This document shows, in pieces, positions 1-6,737 of a stretch of 46,704 nucleotides of DNA (its first letter is position 1; each line of letters begins with the position of its first letter). The position numbers and the translations under genes were made by a program. The notes beneath the pieces are model-generated. The model was given only the letters and a program-made list of their open reading frames with translations. It ran no database searches and had not been told where the DNA came from. The DNA lies in NCBI GenBank assembly GCA_002435955.1, contig DIWZ01000031.1:22024-68727 (forward strand), given 5' to 3'. Origin of the DNA: Pelobacter sp. UBA6093 (lineage in GTDB: Bacteria; Desulfobacterota; Desulfuromonadia; Desulfuromonadales; Syntrophotaleaceae).

Positions 1-26
1 GGAAAAGGGCCGGTTCCGGATGAAAG
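1..26. repeat. Partial copy of dispersed palindromic repeat A
   Basis: The reverse complement of the first 26 bases matches the left arm of repeat family A seen at 15,954 (TTTTCATCCGGAAACGGC then CTTTTCC), with two or three differences. The copy is cut by the window edge. Function unknown; see the finding on this family. Confidence 0.6.
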
Positions 27-141
27 CTAGCTCGCTTCTCACCACGAGCAAGACATTCCCGCATCACCTGTGAGGCCAGTTGCGAAAGAACCAATCGGCA
101 TAAATCGGAAAAAAACCTGCATCTTCAAGCGCCTTCCGTCT

Positions 142-457
142 TTTTCCACACTTCACGTGGAAAACCAGTGGACAACCCTGTGGAAAACACCTAACAGGCC
201 CTATCCTCCATGGGCTCCAACAAACTGCTCATTTTATAATCACCCTTGCATTACCTTGTATTTTCAATATGTTATGTTTTATTGCCAGAGCAACAAGCGT
301 TATGGATTATAGACATAACGGTATTTTTACACATCTCTGGCAAAAACACATGAAAATATTAAAAGTCGGAAAAAAGGACCAATGGAGGGTGTTGCAAGGG
401 GTATTTAGTGGGAATATATAAGGAAATTAATCTTTGCCGGTTGTGGAATTTTTCACA
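142..457. promoter_or_regulatory. DnaA-box-like cluster in an AT-rich gap; possible replication origin element
   Basis: The gap 27-540 holds no convincing gene. It has four exact matches to the relaxed DnaA-box consensus TTWTNCACA: TTTTCCACA at 142-150 (+) and 179-187 (-), TTTTACACA at 325-333 (+) and TTTTTCACA at 449-457 (+). Near matches with one or more differences lie at 156-164 and 167-175. Four boxes within 46 bp, followed by an AT-rich stretch (about 225-430), is the usual arrangement of a bacterial oriC or DnaA-titration site. Whether dnaA lies just left of the window cannot be seen. A chance cluster or another DnaA-regulated locus remains possible. Confidence 0.4.
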
Positions 458-540
458 CAATGACGTTTTCAGGCATGCCGAGCTCCGGACTTTTAACAGT
501 ACGCAACCCCTTTCAACATCGAAAGAGGTTGCGCGAAAAT

Positions 541-617
<77 letters not shown>

Positions 618-631
618 TATGAGGGGCTAGC

Positions 632-661
632 TTTATACACCATCCTTGAATTGCTTGGCAA
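632..661 (-). promoter_or_regulatory. Sigma-70-type promoter for tRNA-Arg(CCT)
   Basis: On the minus strand TTGCCA (656-661) and TATAAA (632-637) are separated by 18 nt and lie just upstream of the tRNA 5' end at 617. Each hexamer matches the consensus at 5 of 6 positions. Confidence 0.65.
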
Positions 662-709
662 GGTATTTATTGTCGCCATCATCAGAAGAACGGACTTTTT
701 GCGACGCCA

Positions 710-1246
710 TCAAAATTTAAGCAGACTAAAAACCTTGTCGGTCGGCAAGCGCTCCCGCCCCTTTAGAAATTCCAATTCTGCAAGAAAGGCGCATTCAACA
801 ATTTCCGCACCGGATTCCTTGACCAGTTCGACAACCGCCGCCACAGTGCCTCCGGTAGCCAAAAGATCATCTGCTACGACCACTCGGTCACCGGGTTTAA
901 AAGCATCAGTATGGATCTCCAGGGTGTCGGTGCCGTATTCAAGTTGATAGGTTTTCTGAATAGTCTTGTAGGGCAGCTTACCAGGTTTGCGCACCAGAGT
1001 GATTCCGGTTCCCAGTTTATAGGCCAGAGCCGCGCCAAGAATAAAGCCCCGCGCTTCGACTCCTACGATCTGGTCGATCTTTTGTCCGACATACCGATGA
1101 GCGATCAGGTCAACCATGCGATGATAGCTTTTGGCATCTGCCAACAGAGTCGTGATATCCTTGAAAACGACTCCCTTTTTGGGAAAGTCGGGGATATCCC
1201 GGATCACATTACGTAAATCATCCACGTCCAAAATCCTTTCAGTCAT
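710..1246 (-). CDS. apt: Adenine phosphoribosyltransferase
   Basis: Cytosolic purine-salvage enzyme converting adenine and PRPP to AMP and pyrophosphate. The 178-residue product has the family length and layout. The PRPP-binding loop VVVADDLLATGGT lies near residue 125, and GVEARGFILG near residue 63 is the type I phosphoribosyltransferase flap region. I chose the ATG giving MTERILDVDD because homologues begin there; an in-frame start 30 nt further upstream would add ten unconserved residues. It follows rpoS by 34 bp on the same strand and is probably cotranscribed with it. The next gene downstream is an independently promoted tRNA. Confidence 0.93.
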   Translation of the reverse strand: MTERILDVDDLRNVIRDIPDFPKKGVVFKDITTLLADAKSYHRMVDLIAHRYVGQKIDQIVGVEARGFILGAALAYKLGTGITLVRKPGKLPYKTIQKTYQLEYGTDTLEIHTDAFKPGDRVVVADDLLATGGTVAAVVELVKESGAEIVECAFLAELEFLKGRERLPTDKVFSLLKF

Positions 1247-1280
1247 ACAACATCTTTCAAGGTTACGCATTTCCACAATA

Positions 1281-2336
1281 TCAGGATCGGTTGTTCATGT
1301 CCTTTTCCATAAAGGCTAAGCGGGCCGTTTCCTGCTCTTCCATGAGGTTACGCAGTTTTTGAAGACTTTTGGCCTCTATCTGGCGAATGCGTTCCCGGGT
1401 TACGCCAAATTTTCGTCCTATGGTATCCAATGTCTGTGGTTCCTGATCGTTCAGGCCGAACCGCAATACCAGGATTTCCTGCTCGCTTTCGCTTAGTGTG
1501 GCGAACCAGTTGCAGACATGATTGTATTTATTGATATCATCCACAAATTCGGAAGGATTGTCGGCATTGGTGTCCTCAATGGTATCAATAAGGCTGTAAT
1601 CCCGATTCTCGCCCATGGGATGCTCAATGGAGTAGGTTTTCTTGACGAGCACCATGAGTCGTCGAATATATGATGGTTCGACGCCCATATATTCTGCGAT
1701 CTCTTCCACCTTCGGTTCACGATTGAACTGATGAATCAATTCTCTACTGATCTTTATAAATTTATTGATATCGTCCGAGACATGAACCGGTAAACGAATG
1801 GTTCGGCTCTGGTTCACCAGGGCCCGCTCAATAGATTGACGAATCCACCAGGTTGCATATGTAGAAAATCGACATTCCTTACTCAGCTTAAACCGCTCAA
1901 CTGCCTTGATCAGCCCCATGTTCCCTTCCTCGATGAGATCGAGAAACGGCAATCCGCGGTTCATGTATCGCTTGGCAATTTTAACCACAAGGCGCAGGTT
2001 GGACTCGATCATCCTGTCCCGGGCAGCCATATCTCCTTGGGAGATAAGCTGTGCAAGCATGCGTTCTTCCTCAGCTGTGAGCAGCTTGGTTTTTTGAATT
2101 TCTTTGAGGTAAATCTTTATGGCGTCATCGGAAGGGCCGTCTTCCTTTTTTTTGCTTTCCTCTTCTTCCTCTTCTTCCTCGTCCACCTCATCATCTTCGC
2201 ATTCTTCGGCATCATCCATATCATTCAGATTATCCATGGGATCGAATTCGCCATTTTTCTGATCCAGGGTTTCGATTTCTTCCTCAACCGTATCGTCCTG
2301 ATTATCAGTTGCATAATGCTTACGAGTCTTGCTCAT
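1281..2336 (-). CDS. rpoS: RNA polymerase sigma factor RpoS (stationary-phase/stress type)
   Basis: Group 2 sigma-70 factor of 351 residues. Region 1.2 starts at SDDAIKIYLKEI. Region 2 holds FLDLIEEGNMGLIKAVERF and the -10-melting motif RFSTYATWWIRQSIERAL. Region 3 carries LPVHVSDDINKF. Region 4 has the helix-turn-helix TRERIRQIEAKSLQKLR. The N terminus (about residues 1-65) is highly acidic with a run of eight glutamates and lacks the large non-conserved domain of RpoD. Start ATG at 2336 is preceded by GAGGAGGATGG. The position just downstream of nlpD, as in gammaproteobacteria, supports RpoS over RpoH or another group 2 factor. In E. coli a main rpoS promoter lies within nlpD; the 200-bp gap upstream here could hold one, but I could not pick one. 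Confidence 0.93.
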   Translation of the reverse strand: MSKTRKHYATDNQDDTVEEEIETLDQKNGEFDPMDNLNDMDDAEECEDDEVDEEEEEEEESKKKEDGPSDDAIKIYLKEIQKTKLLTAEEERMLAQLISQGDMAARDRMIESNLRLVVKIAKRYMNRGLPFLDLIEEGNMGLIKAVERFKLSKECRFSTYATWWIRQSIERALVNQSRTIRLPVHVSDDINKFIKISRELIHQFNREPKVEEIAEYMGVEPSYIRRLMVLVKKTYSIEHPMGENRDYSLIDTIEDTNADNPSEFVDDINKYNHVCNWFATLSESEQEILVLRFGLNDQEPQTLDTIGRKFGVTRERIRQIEAKSLQKLRNLMEEQETARLAFMEKDMNNRS

Positions 2337-2536
2337 AAAAATTCCATCCTCCTCGTTACTGTCCGAATGAGACCCTTCTATCCGGGTCCAGCCGACCAAT
2401 CTTCGCAAAGAATACGCCCAACTTCAACAAACCAGCCTTGCAGCCTGATAACCACTGAAAGCCTCCCCATTCGAACCATCTGAACAAACCTGTCGGCAAT
2501 TGGCGCGATTGTGGATTCATCCTCCCACCCGCCAAA

Positions 2537-3319
2537 TCAGGGCAAACAGGACACAGGGTCTAAAGCATTTTTCCCATGCCTGATTTCAAAATGCAACCGC
2601 GAACCGTCATACCCTGGCGGCGATCCGCTAAGGGCAATACGCTCCCCCTTGCCGACATAGGCGCCTGTAATCACAAGGTTTTGCTTGTTAAAGCCATATA
2701 CGGTGAAAAAGTCGTCTGCATGTTTTAATATAATGAGATTGCCGTATCCATTGATGCCATTGTCACTGTAGGTCACGCGCCCTGCTGCCGCCGCGACAAT
2801 ATTCTGGCCATGTTTCACTTCGATTTCGATACCCTTACGTCCGCCATAGCCCTGTTGTCCATAGGGCTTGACCAGTTTACCATGAACCGGCCAGATAAAA
2901 TCGGCACCGACGGGTTTCGGATCATTTTTTTTGGTTGTAGAAATGCCACGGGTCGGCGAGGTTGCCGTCACCTGACCGGGTACGGTAGTTTTCCTGGCAC
3001 TTATGGGGGTGGAGCCTGGCGAAGCAGGTTTACGCGTCGGTGGTTTGCGTCGGGCTTCACCCGCGACCGTCGCTGTTGCAGGCACATACCTGCGACGGCT
3101 GGCTCCAGGGATAAGAAGACGTTTGCCCACCTTGAGCTGGGAAGGATCGGAAACGGAATTAACGCGCGCCAGGTAGCCGGCGTCAACGCCATAAGTCTGC
3201 CCGATCCTGTACAACGTCTGCCCAGGTTGAACGGTATGGTAGACTCCCCGCGGGGGACTGCAACCATAAAGGGAAACTAGCATAATCAACAAGCAACATG
3301 CCTTGCCTACGGCGCGCAT
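2537..3319 (-). CDS. nlpD: NlpD-like lipoprotein: LysM plus degenerate LytM (M23) domain
   Basis: Cell-envelope protein of about 260 residues. The N-terminal hydrophobic stretch ends in LVSLYGC, a near-canonical lipobox. A LysM peptidoglycan-binding domain follows (YHTVQPGQTLYRIGQTYGVD), then a Pro/Thr/Lys-rich linker, then a C-terminal M23/LytM fold (DFIWPVHGKLVKPYG to LHFEIRHGKNALDP). The metal ligands of active M23 peptidases are lost: the first HxxxD is GRKGIEIEV, and the YAH motif reads VYGF. NlpD and EnvC, which activate cell-division amidases rather than cut peptidoglycan, show the same degeneration. I chose ATG 3319 because it begins a compact lipoprotein signal; an ATG at 3373 is also open. 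It lies between a DedA gene and rpoS. Confidence 0.88.
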   Translation of the reverse strand: MRAVGKACCLLIMLVSLYGCSPPRGVYHTVQPGQTLYRIGQTYGVDAGYLARVNSVSDPSQLKVGKRLLIPGASRRRYVPATATVAGEARRKPPTRKPASPGSTPISARKTTVPGQVTATSPTRGISTTKKNDPKPVGADFIWPVHGKLVKPYGQQGYGGRKGIEIEVKHGQNIVAAAAGRVTYSDNGINGYGNLIILKHADDFFTVYGFNKQNLVITGAYVGKGERIALSGSPPGYDGSRLHFEIRHGKNALDPVSCLP

Positions 3320-3408
3320 GCGGACAGATGTCCGTATACCCCTGGTTGGATCGTGAATGCGACACCCAAGCATCTTAGAACATATCCGTTCCGGCTAAAA
3401 GCAGAAGG

Positions 3409-4002
3409 TCATGTAAAGTGAGACACCAGCAAAAAACCGCCTATGAGAAGAATCATAAACGCAAAGGTAAGATAATTGAAGTATTTTTCAATAAACAACC
3501 GAACTGGCTGCCCGCAAGAATAAACAAGTGCAGCTATAAGAAAAAACCTCAAACTGCGGCTTAGCAAGGATGCCACCATGAACATGCCGAAGTTTATGTG
3601 AAATACGCCGGCACCGATGGTAAAAATTTTGTAAGGGATCGGCGTGAAACCTGCGGTGAAAACGACCCAGAAATCGTATGTAGAAAACAGGTGTTGAACT
3701 TCGGCAAACCCTTGTGCACTGAACATGGGGACATATTTATAAAAAAAGTCCCCAAGGATATCCCAAAACCCTAAACCTATGCCATATCCCAAAGCCCCGC
3801 CTAATACGGAACCGATGGAGGCAACGGTTGCATAGCGAAAGGCCCTGGTCGGAACCCCAAGGGCCAGAGCAACCAGCAGCACATCGGGAGGAATGGGGAA
3901 GAAAGAGGATTCGGCAAACGCCAGCAGAAACAACACAGGCACGCCGTACGGAGTATTGGCCCAGCGCAGAACCCAATCATACAGGCGACGCAACAGCCTC
4001 AT
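3409..4002 (-). CDS. DedA-family (VTT/SNARE-associated) membrane protein, YqaA-like
   Basis: A 197-residue polytopic inner-membrane protein. The family signature AESSFFPIPPDVLLVALAL is near residue 30. Glycine-rich hydrophobic segments follow (SIGSVLGGALGYGIG, AGFTPIPYKIFTIGAG), and the C-terminal segment is LTFAFMILLIGGFLLV. DedA-superfamily proteins are linked to lipid scrambling and membrane homeostasis; the substrate here is unknown. The start overlaps the pcm stop (ATGA), so the two genes are translationally coupled. Confidence 0.85.
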   Translation of the reverse strand: MRLLRRLYDWVLRWANTPYGVPVLFLLAFAESSFFPIPPDVLLVALALGVPTRAFRYATVASIGSVLGGALGYGIGLGFWDILGDFFYKYVPMFSAQGFAEVQHLFSTYDFWVVFTAGFTPIPYKIFTIGAGVFHINFGMFMVASLLSRSLRFFLIAALVYSCGQPVRLFIEKYFNYLTFAFMILLIGGFLLVSHFT

Positions 4003-4658
4003 CCTTCAGTCTCCTCTTCACTCCACCCGCACTTGCCGATCAAGGGAACAAAGCGACAATCAAGAAGATCCTCTTCCGAAAACTTGTCAAGTCCGGTACG
4101 CACCACCCGTTTAAGTATCTGACTGCCTCGACCGCCGACAGGGATCACCAGGCGCCCTCCTATGGAAAGCTGCTCCAGGTAGTGATGCGGTATCTCGGGA
4201 CTGCCCGCCGTAACGATAATGCCATCGAAAGGAGCTTCTTCCTCCCACCCGAAAGTCCCGTCGGTAAGCTTGATATTGACGTTTCTACATCTCACCTCAT
4301 CAAGCACCCGGCGCGCGCGCCGCGCCAGTGTGGCCAAGCGTTCAACCGTATAAACCCGGGAAACGATCTGGCTCAAAACCGCAGCCTGATAACCCGATCC
4401 CGTACCGATCTCAAGCACCTTCTCGCCGCCACTTAAACACAGAGATTCGGTCATGAAGGCCACCATATAAGGTTGTGATATGGTCTGCTTTTCCCCAATG
4501 GGAAGGGGAAAGTCGCTATAAGCCTGCGATCGAAGCGCTTCTTCCACAAATAAATGGCGCGGCACCCGCATCATGGCGTTGATTACAAGGGCATCGCGCA
4601 CCCCCCGCCGAATAACCTGTTGCTCGACCATCAACCGCCGGGCTATCGAATAATCCAT
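3999..4658 (-). CDS. pcm: Protein-L-isoaspartate O-methyltransferase
   Basis: SAM-dependent repair methyltransferase that methylates isoaspartyl residues of aged proteins. The 219-residue product contains family block PIGEKQTISQPYMVAFM, SAM motif I VLEIGTGSGYQAAVL near residue 75, and the post-motif region FDGIIVTAGSPEIP. The start at MDYSIARRLMVEQQ agrees with the usual N terminus; an upstream in-frame start would add seven residues. It lies between surE and the DedA gene and ahead of nlpD-rpoS, the known stationary-phase survival cluster order. Confidence 0.93.
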   Translation of the reverse strand: MDYSIARRLMVEQQVIRRGVRDALVINAMMRVPRHLFVEEALRSQAYSDFPLPIGEKQTISQPYMVAFMTESLCLSGGEKVLEIGTGSGYQAAVLSQIVSRVYTVERLATLARRARRVLDEVRCRNVNIKLTDGTFGWEEEAPFDGIIVTAGSPEIPHHYLEQLSIGGRLVIPVGGRGSQILKRVVRTGLDKFSEEDLLDCRFVPLIGKCGWSEEETEG

Positions 4659-4775
4659 GTTTGGTATTCCTTGCGGCACAGGGCCAGACGAACCTCTGCC
4701 ACCCTCCTGTGAGAAATATTAAAAATACAGACCCGCATATAATGCAAGTGCAAAAAATCCGCTGCCATATGCTGG

Positions 4776-4813
4776 TTTTCATCCGGAAACGGCGCTGTGC
4801 TCATCCATAGTTT
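4776..4813. repeat. Copy of dispersed repeat A between surE and pcm
   Basis: TTTTCATCCGGAAACGGC, then CTGTG and TCATCCATAGTTTC, in the same order as the reverse complement of the copy at 20,382-20,430. The right arm has diverged. It sits in the 199-bp gap between surE and pcm, which otherwise holds nothing recognisable. Confidence 0.75.
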
Positions 4814-4857
4814 CGGGATAGGCATCGGCTACAAAAGCTCCCAACCAGGACTACCTG

Positions 4858-5610
4858 TCACAGCGTCGGGTAATCGGCATACCAGGAAGACAGACTTTCA
4901 AAAGACTGAAAATTCGTCAAATCAAGGTGCAACGGGGTTACTGAAATAAACCCTTCATTCAAGGCATGGCAATCGGTGCCGTCTGCAGCTTCAAAATCGC
5001 ACACTCCACCACCGAGCCAATAATATTTGCGCCCGCGAGGATCGATCTTTTCTACCACAATGTCGCCGTAACGCCTCCGCCCCTGACGGGTCAGACGCAT
5101 ACCGCGAACAGGTCCCGAGGGAACATTTACATTGAGAAAAGTATCTGGAGGCAGTCCCTTTTGCATGACTTTATTGGCGAGATACAAGGCGGCAAAGGAA
5201 GCGTTGCTATATTCGGACGGGGAGAAGATTTCACCACCGAGCGACACGGCAATAGCCGGTACTCCCATCAAGGTCGCTTCCATGGCTGCGCACACAGTTC
5301 CTGAATAGGTAATATCGTCACCGAGATTTGCACCGCGATTAATCCCTGCAACCACAAGATCAGGGACCGATTGTACCAATCCGTGTATGCCAAGATTGAC
5401 GCAATCGGTCGGCGTGCCGTCGACGGCAAAAACGCCGGGACGCAATTCATCGGCACGTAGTGGAGCATGGAGTGTAAGGGCATGCCCGATAGCGCTGCGA
5501 TCTCTGTCGGGGGCGACCACCACGACCTGCCCCAGTCTCTTCAGCGAATCAGCTAAAGTCACAATGCCAGGAGCATGAACACCGTCGTCGTTGGTTACCA
5601 GGATCAGCAA
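4858..5610 (-). CDS. surE: 5'/3'-nucleotidase SurE
   Basis: Divalent-metal-dependent survival phosphatase acting on nucleoside monophosphates in the cytosol. The 250-residue protein starts with the diagnostic LVTNDDGVHAPGI (metal-binding Asp pair at residues 8-9). It also shows APDRDRSAIGHALTLH, DGTPTDCVNLGI, the NRGANLGDDITYSGTVCAAMEA region and a typical C-terminal half. It is upstream of pcm and the nlpD-rpoS pair on the same strand. Confidence 0.95.
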   Translation of the reverse strand: MLILVTNDDGVHAPGIVTLADSLKRLGQVVVVAPDRDRSAIGHALTLHAPLRADELRPGVFAVDGTPTDCVNLGIHGLVQSVPDLVVAGINRGANLGDDITYSGTVCAAMEATLMGVPAIAVSLGGEIFSPSEYSNASFAALYLANKVMQKGLPPDTFLNVNVPSGPVRGMRLTRQGRRRYGDIVVEKIDPRGRKYYWLGGGVCDFEAADGTDCHALNEGFISVTPLHLDLTNFQSFESLSSWYADYPTL

Positions 5611-5627
5611 GAAACGCCTCTCAGGTA

Positions 5628-5709
5628 GTTTTCATTGGGAAACGGCTCGTTTCCCATATGAAAACTTCACTGTGTCCATCCATTGTATCTTGAATGGACA
5701 CCAGGTGGG
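5628..5709. repeat. Copy of dispersed repeat A with a second inverted repeat
   Basis: Two inverted arms, GTTTTCATTGGGAAACGGC and GTTTCCCATATGAAAAC, are followed by an independent inverted pair GTGTCCATCCATT / GAATGGACAC. This is a longer variant of the family and can fold into two hairpins. It lies between merR and surE. Confidence 0.75.
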
Positions 5710-5743
5710 TTCGATTTATATGGAAGGCATGAAATGACGCATT

Positions 5744-5796
5744 CGCAAAAACTCGTAGGATGGCTAAGCAAAAATTCCGTCCTGCAAAGCTTGGTG
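5744..5796. repeat. Dispersed repeat B, copy 1
   Basis: CGCAAAAACTCGTAGGA, then GGCTAAGCAAAAATTCCG and TCCTGCAAAGCTTGG. This is nearly the same text as 22,181-22,234, in the same orientation on the plus strand. It lies directly beside a copy of repeat A, as the second copy does. Confidence 0.75.
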
Positions 5797-5804
5797 ATAT
5801 GCAT

Positions 5805-6152
5805 CTATTCAAGAGTGGCCCGCAACTGCAGTAGATCGCGACGGATTTCCTGCAACATTCGAACAGCCTCCTCCGGGTCAACGGAGGAGGCTGCAGATTC
5901 AGCACCAGATTGTCTGGCTAAAATCTTTTTGGCGCCTGCAATGGTATACCCCTGCAGGTACAGCATATCTTTCAGGCTCAGAACGAGTTCGATATCCTCC
6001 CGTCGATAGAGTCGCTGTTTCCCTTGACTCTTGACCGGTCGGATATTACGAAACTCGGACTCCCAATAACGCAGCACATGGGGCTTAATGCCCGTCAGAC
6101 GCGCTACCTCGCCGATTTTAAAATAAAGTTTGTCAGGAATGGACACCTGCAT
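5805..6152 (-). CDS. MerR-family DNA-binding regulator
   Basis: A 115-residue MerR-type protein. The winged helix-turn-helix is FKIGEVARLTGIKPHVLRYWESEF (helix core IGEVARLTGIKPHVLRYW), followed by the wing QGKQRLYRREDIELVLSLK. A short helical tail (about residues 90-115) replaces an effector domain, and no cysteine cluster for metal sensing is visible. It starts 23 bp after the ihfA stop on the same strand, so it is the last gene of the thrS-ihfA operon. The IhfA-MerR pairing is common in deltaproteobacteria. Its target is unknown. Confidence 0.85.
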   Translation of the reverse strand: MQVSIPDKLYFKIGEVARLTGIKPHVLRYWESEFRNIRPVKSQGKQRLYRREDIELVLSLKDMLYLQGYTIAGAKKILARQSGAESAASSVDPEEAVRMLQEIRRDLLQLRATLE

Positions 6153-6175
6153 AATGCGTCCGGAACGGGGCGGTG

Positions 6176-6457
6176 TCAGTCTTGCCCGTTAATAGCTGCC
6201 TTGAGTACCTGACTCGGCTTAAAGGTCAGGATATTGCGGGAGCTGATTTCAATTTCTGCACCGGTCTGCGGATTGCGTCCGCGTCGAGTGGCCTTTTGTT
6301 TGACGACAAAATTCCCGAATCCGGCAAGTTTGATCTTCTCCCCGTTTTCCAGAGTGGATTTCATAAGATCAAAAACCATCTCAACAATATCCGAAGATTC
6401 CTTTTTGGAAAATCCGGTCTTCAGGTAAACTTTTTCTACCAGATCAGCCTTAGTCAT
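6176..6457 (-). CDS. ihfA: Integration host factor subunit alpha
   Basis: Nucleoid DNA-bending protein of 93 residues (HU/IHF family) that acts as a heterodimer with IhfB. The N terminus MTKADLVEKVYLKTGFSKK and the beta-arm GRNPQTGAEIEIS are diagnostic, as is the IKLAGFGNFVVKQKATRRG core. The start is the ATG of MTKADL rather than the longer open frame, as homologues begin there and a GGGGGG-rich ribosome-binding region precedes it. Its place directly after pheT follows the conserved thrS-infC-rpmI-rplT-pheST-ihfA order and favours ihfA over hup. Confidence 0.93.
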   Translation of the reverse strand: MTKADLVEKVYLKTGFSKKESSDIVEMVFDLMKSTLENGEKIKLAGFGNFVVKQKATRRGRNPQTGAEIEISSRNILTFKPSQVLKAAINGQD

Positions 6458-6669
6458 GGCCTCGCCCCCCTTTGAACCACAGATACTTGAATTCACGCGT
6501 TTTTTTATATCACAGGGACTTTCCCTAAGCAACCGATTTTTAACATGGCAAGCGCAGGAACCTGCTACGCGCCAGAAAAGACTTCAAACAATCCGGCAAC
6601 GCCAGGGGTTCGCCGCAAAGCGACCCTGACCAAAAGTAGAAGACCATGACCAATTTTTTATCTACCGAA

Positions 6670-6724
6670 CTAGGAATCTGTCGGACTATCCGGGCCGAAA
6701 ATGGATAGCCCGACAGATTCCTAG
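6670..6724. repeat. Long perfect-type inverted repeat after pheT
   Basis: Arms CTAGGAATCTGTCGG-ACTATCC (6670-6691) and GGATAGC-CCGACAGATTCCTAG (6703-6724) pair over 22 bp with one mismatch around an 11-nt loop. It begins 13 bp after the pheT stop. No T-run follows on the minus strand, so it is more likely an mRNA-stabilising/REP-type hairpin than a simple terminator. It could also slow transcription between pheT and ihfA. Confidence 0.8.
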
Positions 6725-6737
6725 CCTCAAGGGGTTC

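Noticed and set aside
70..540. Open frames in the left gap (for example 408-947 on plus)
   Set aside because: Composition and residue use look random, they cross the tRNA-Arg and antisense apt sequence, and have no ribosome-binding site.
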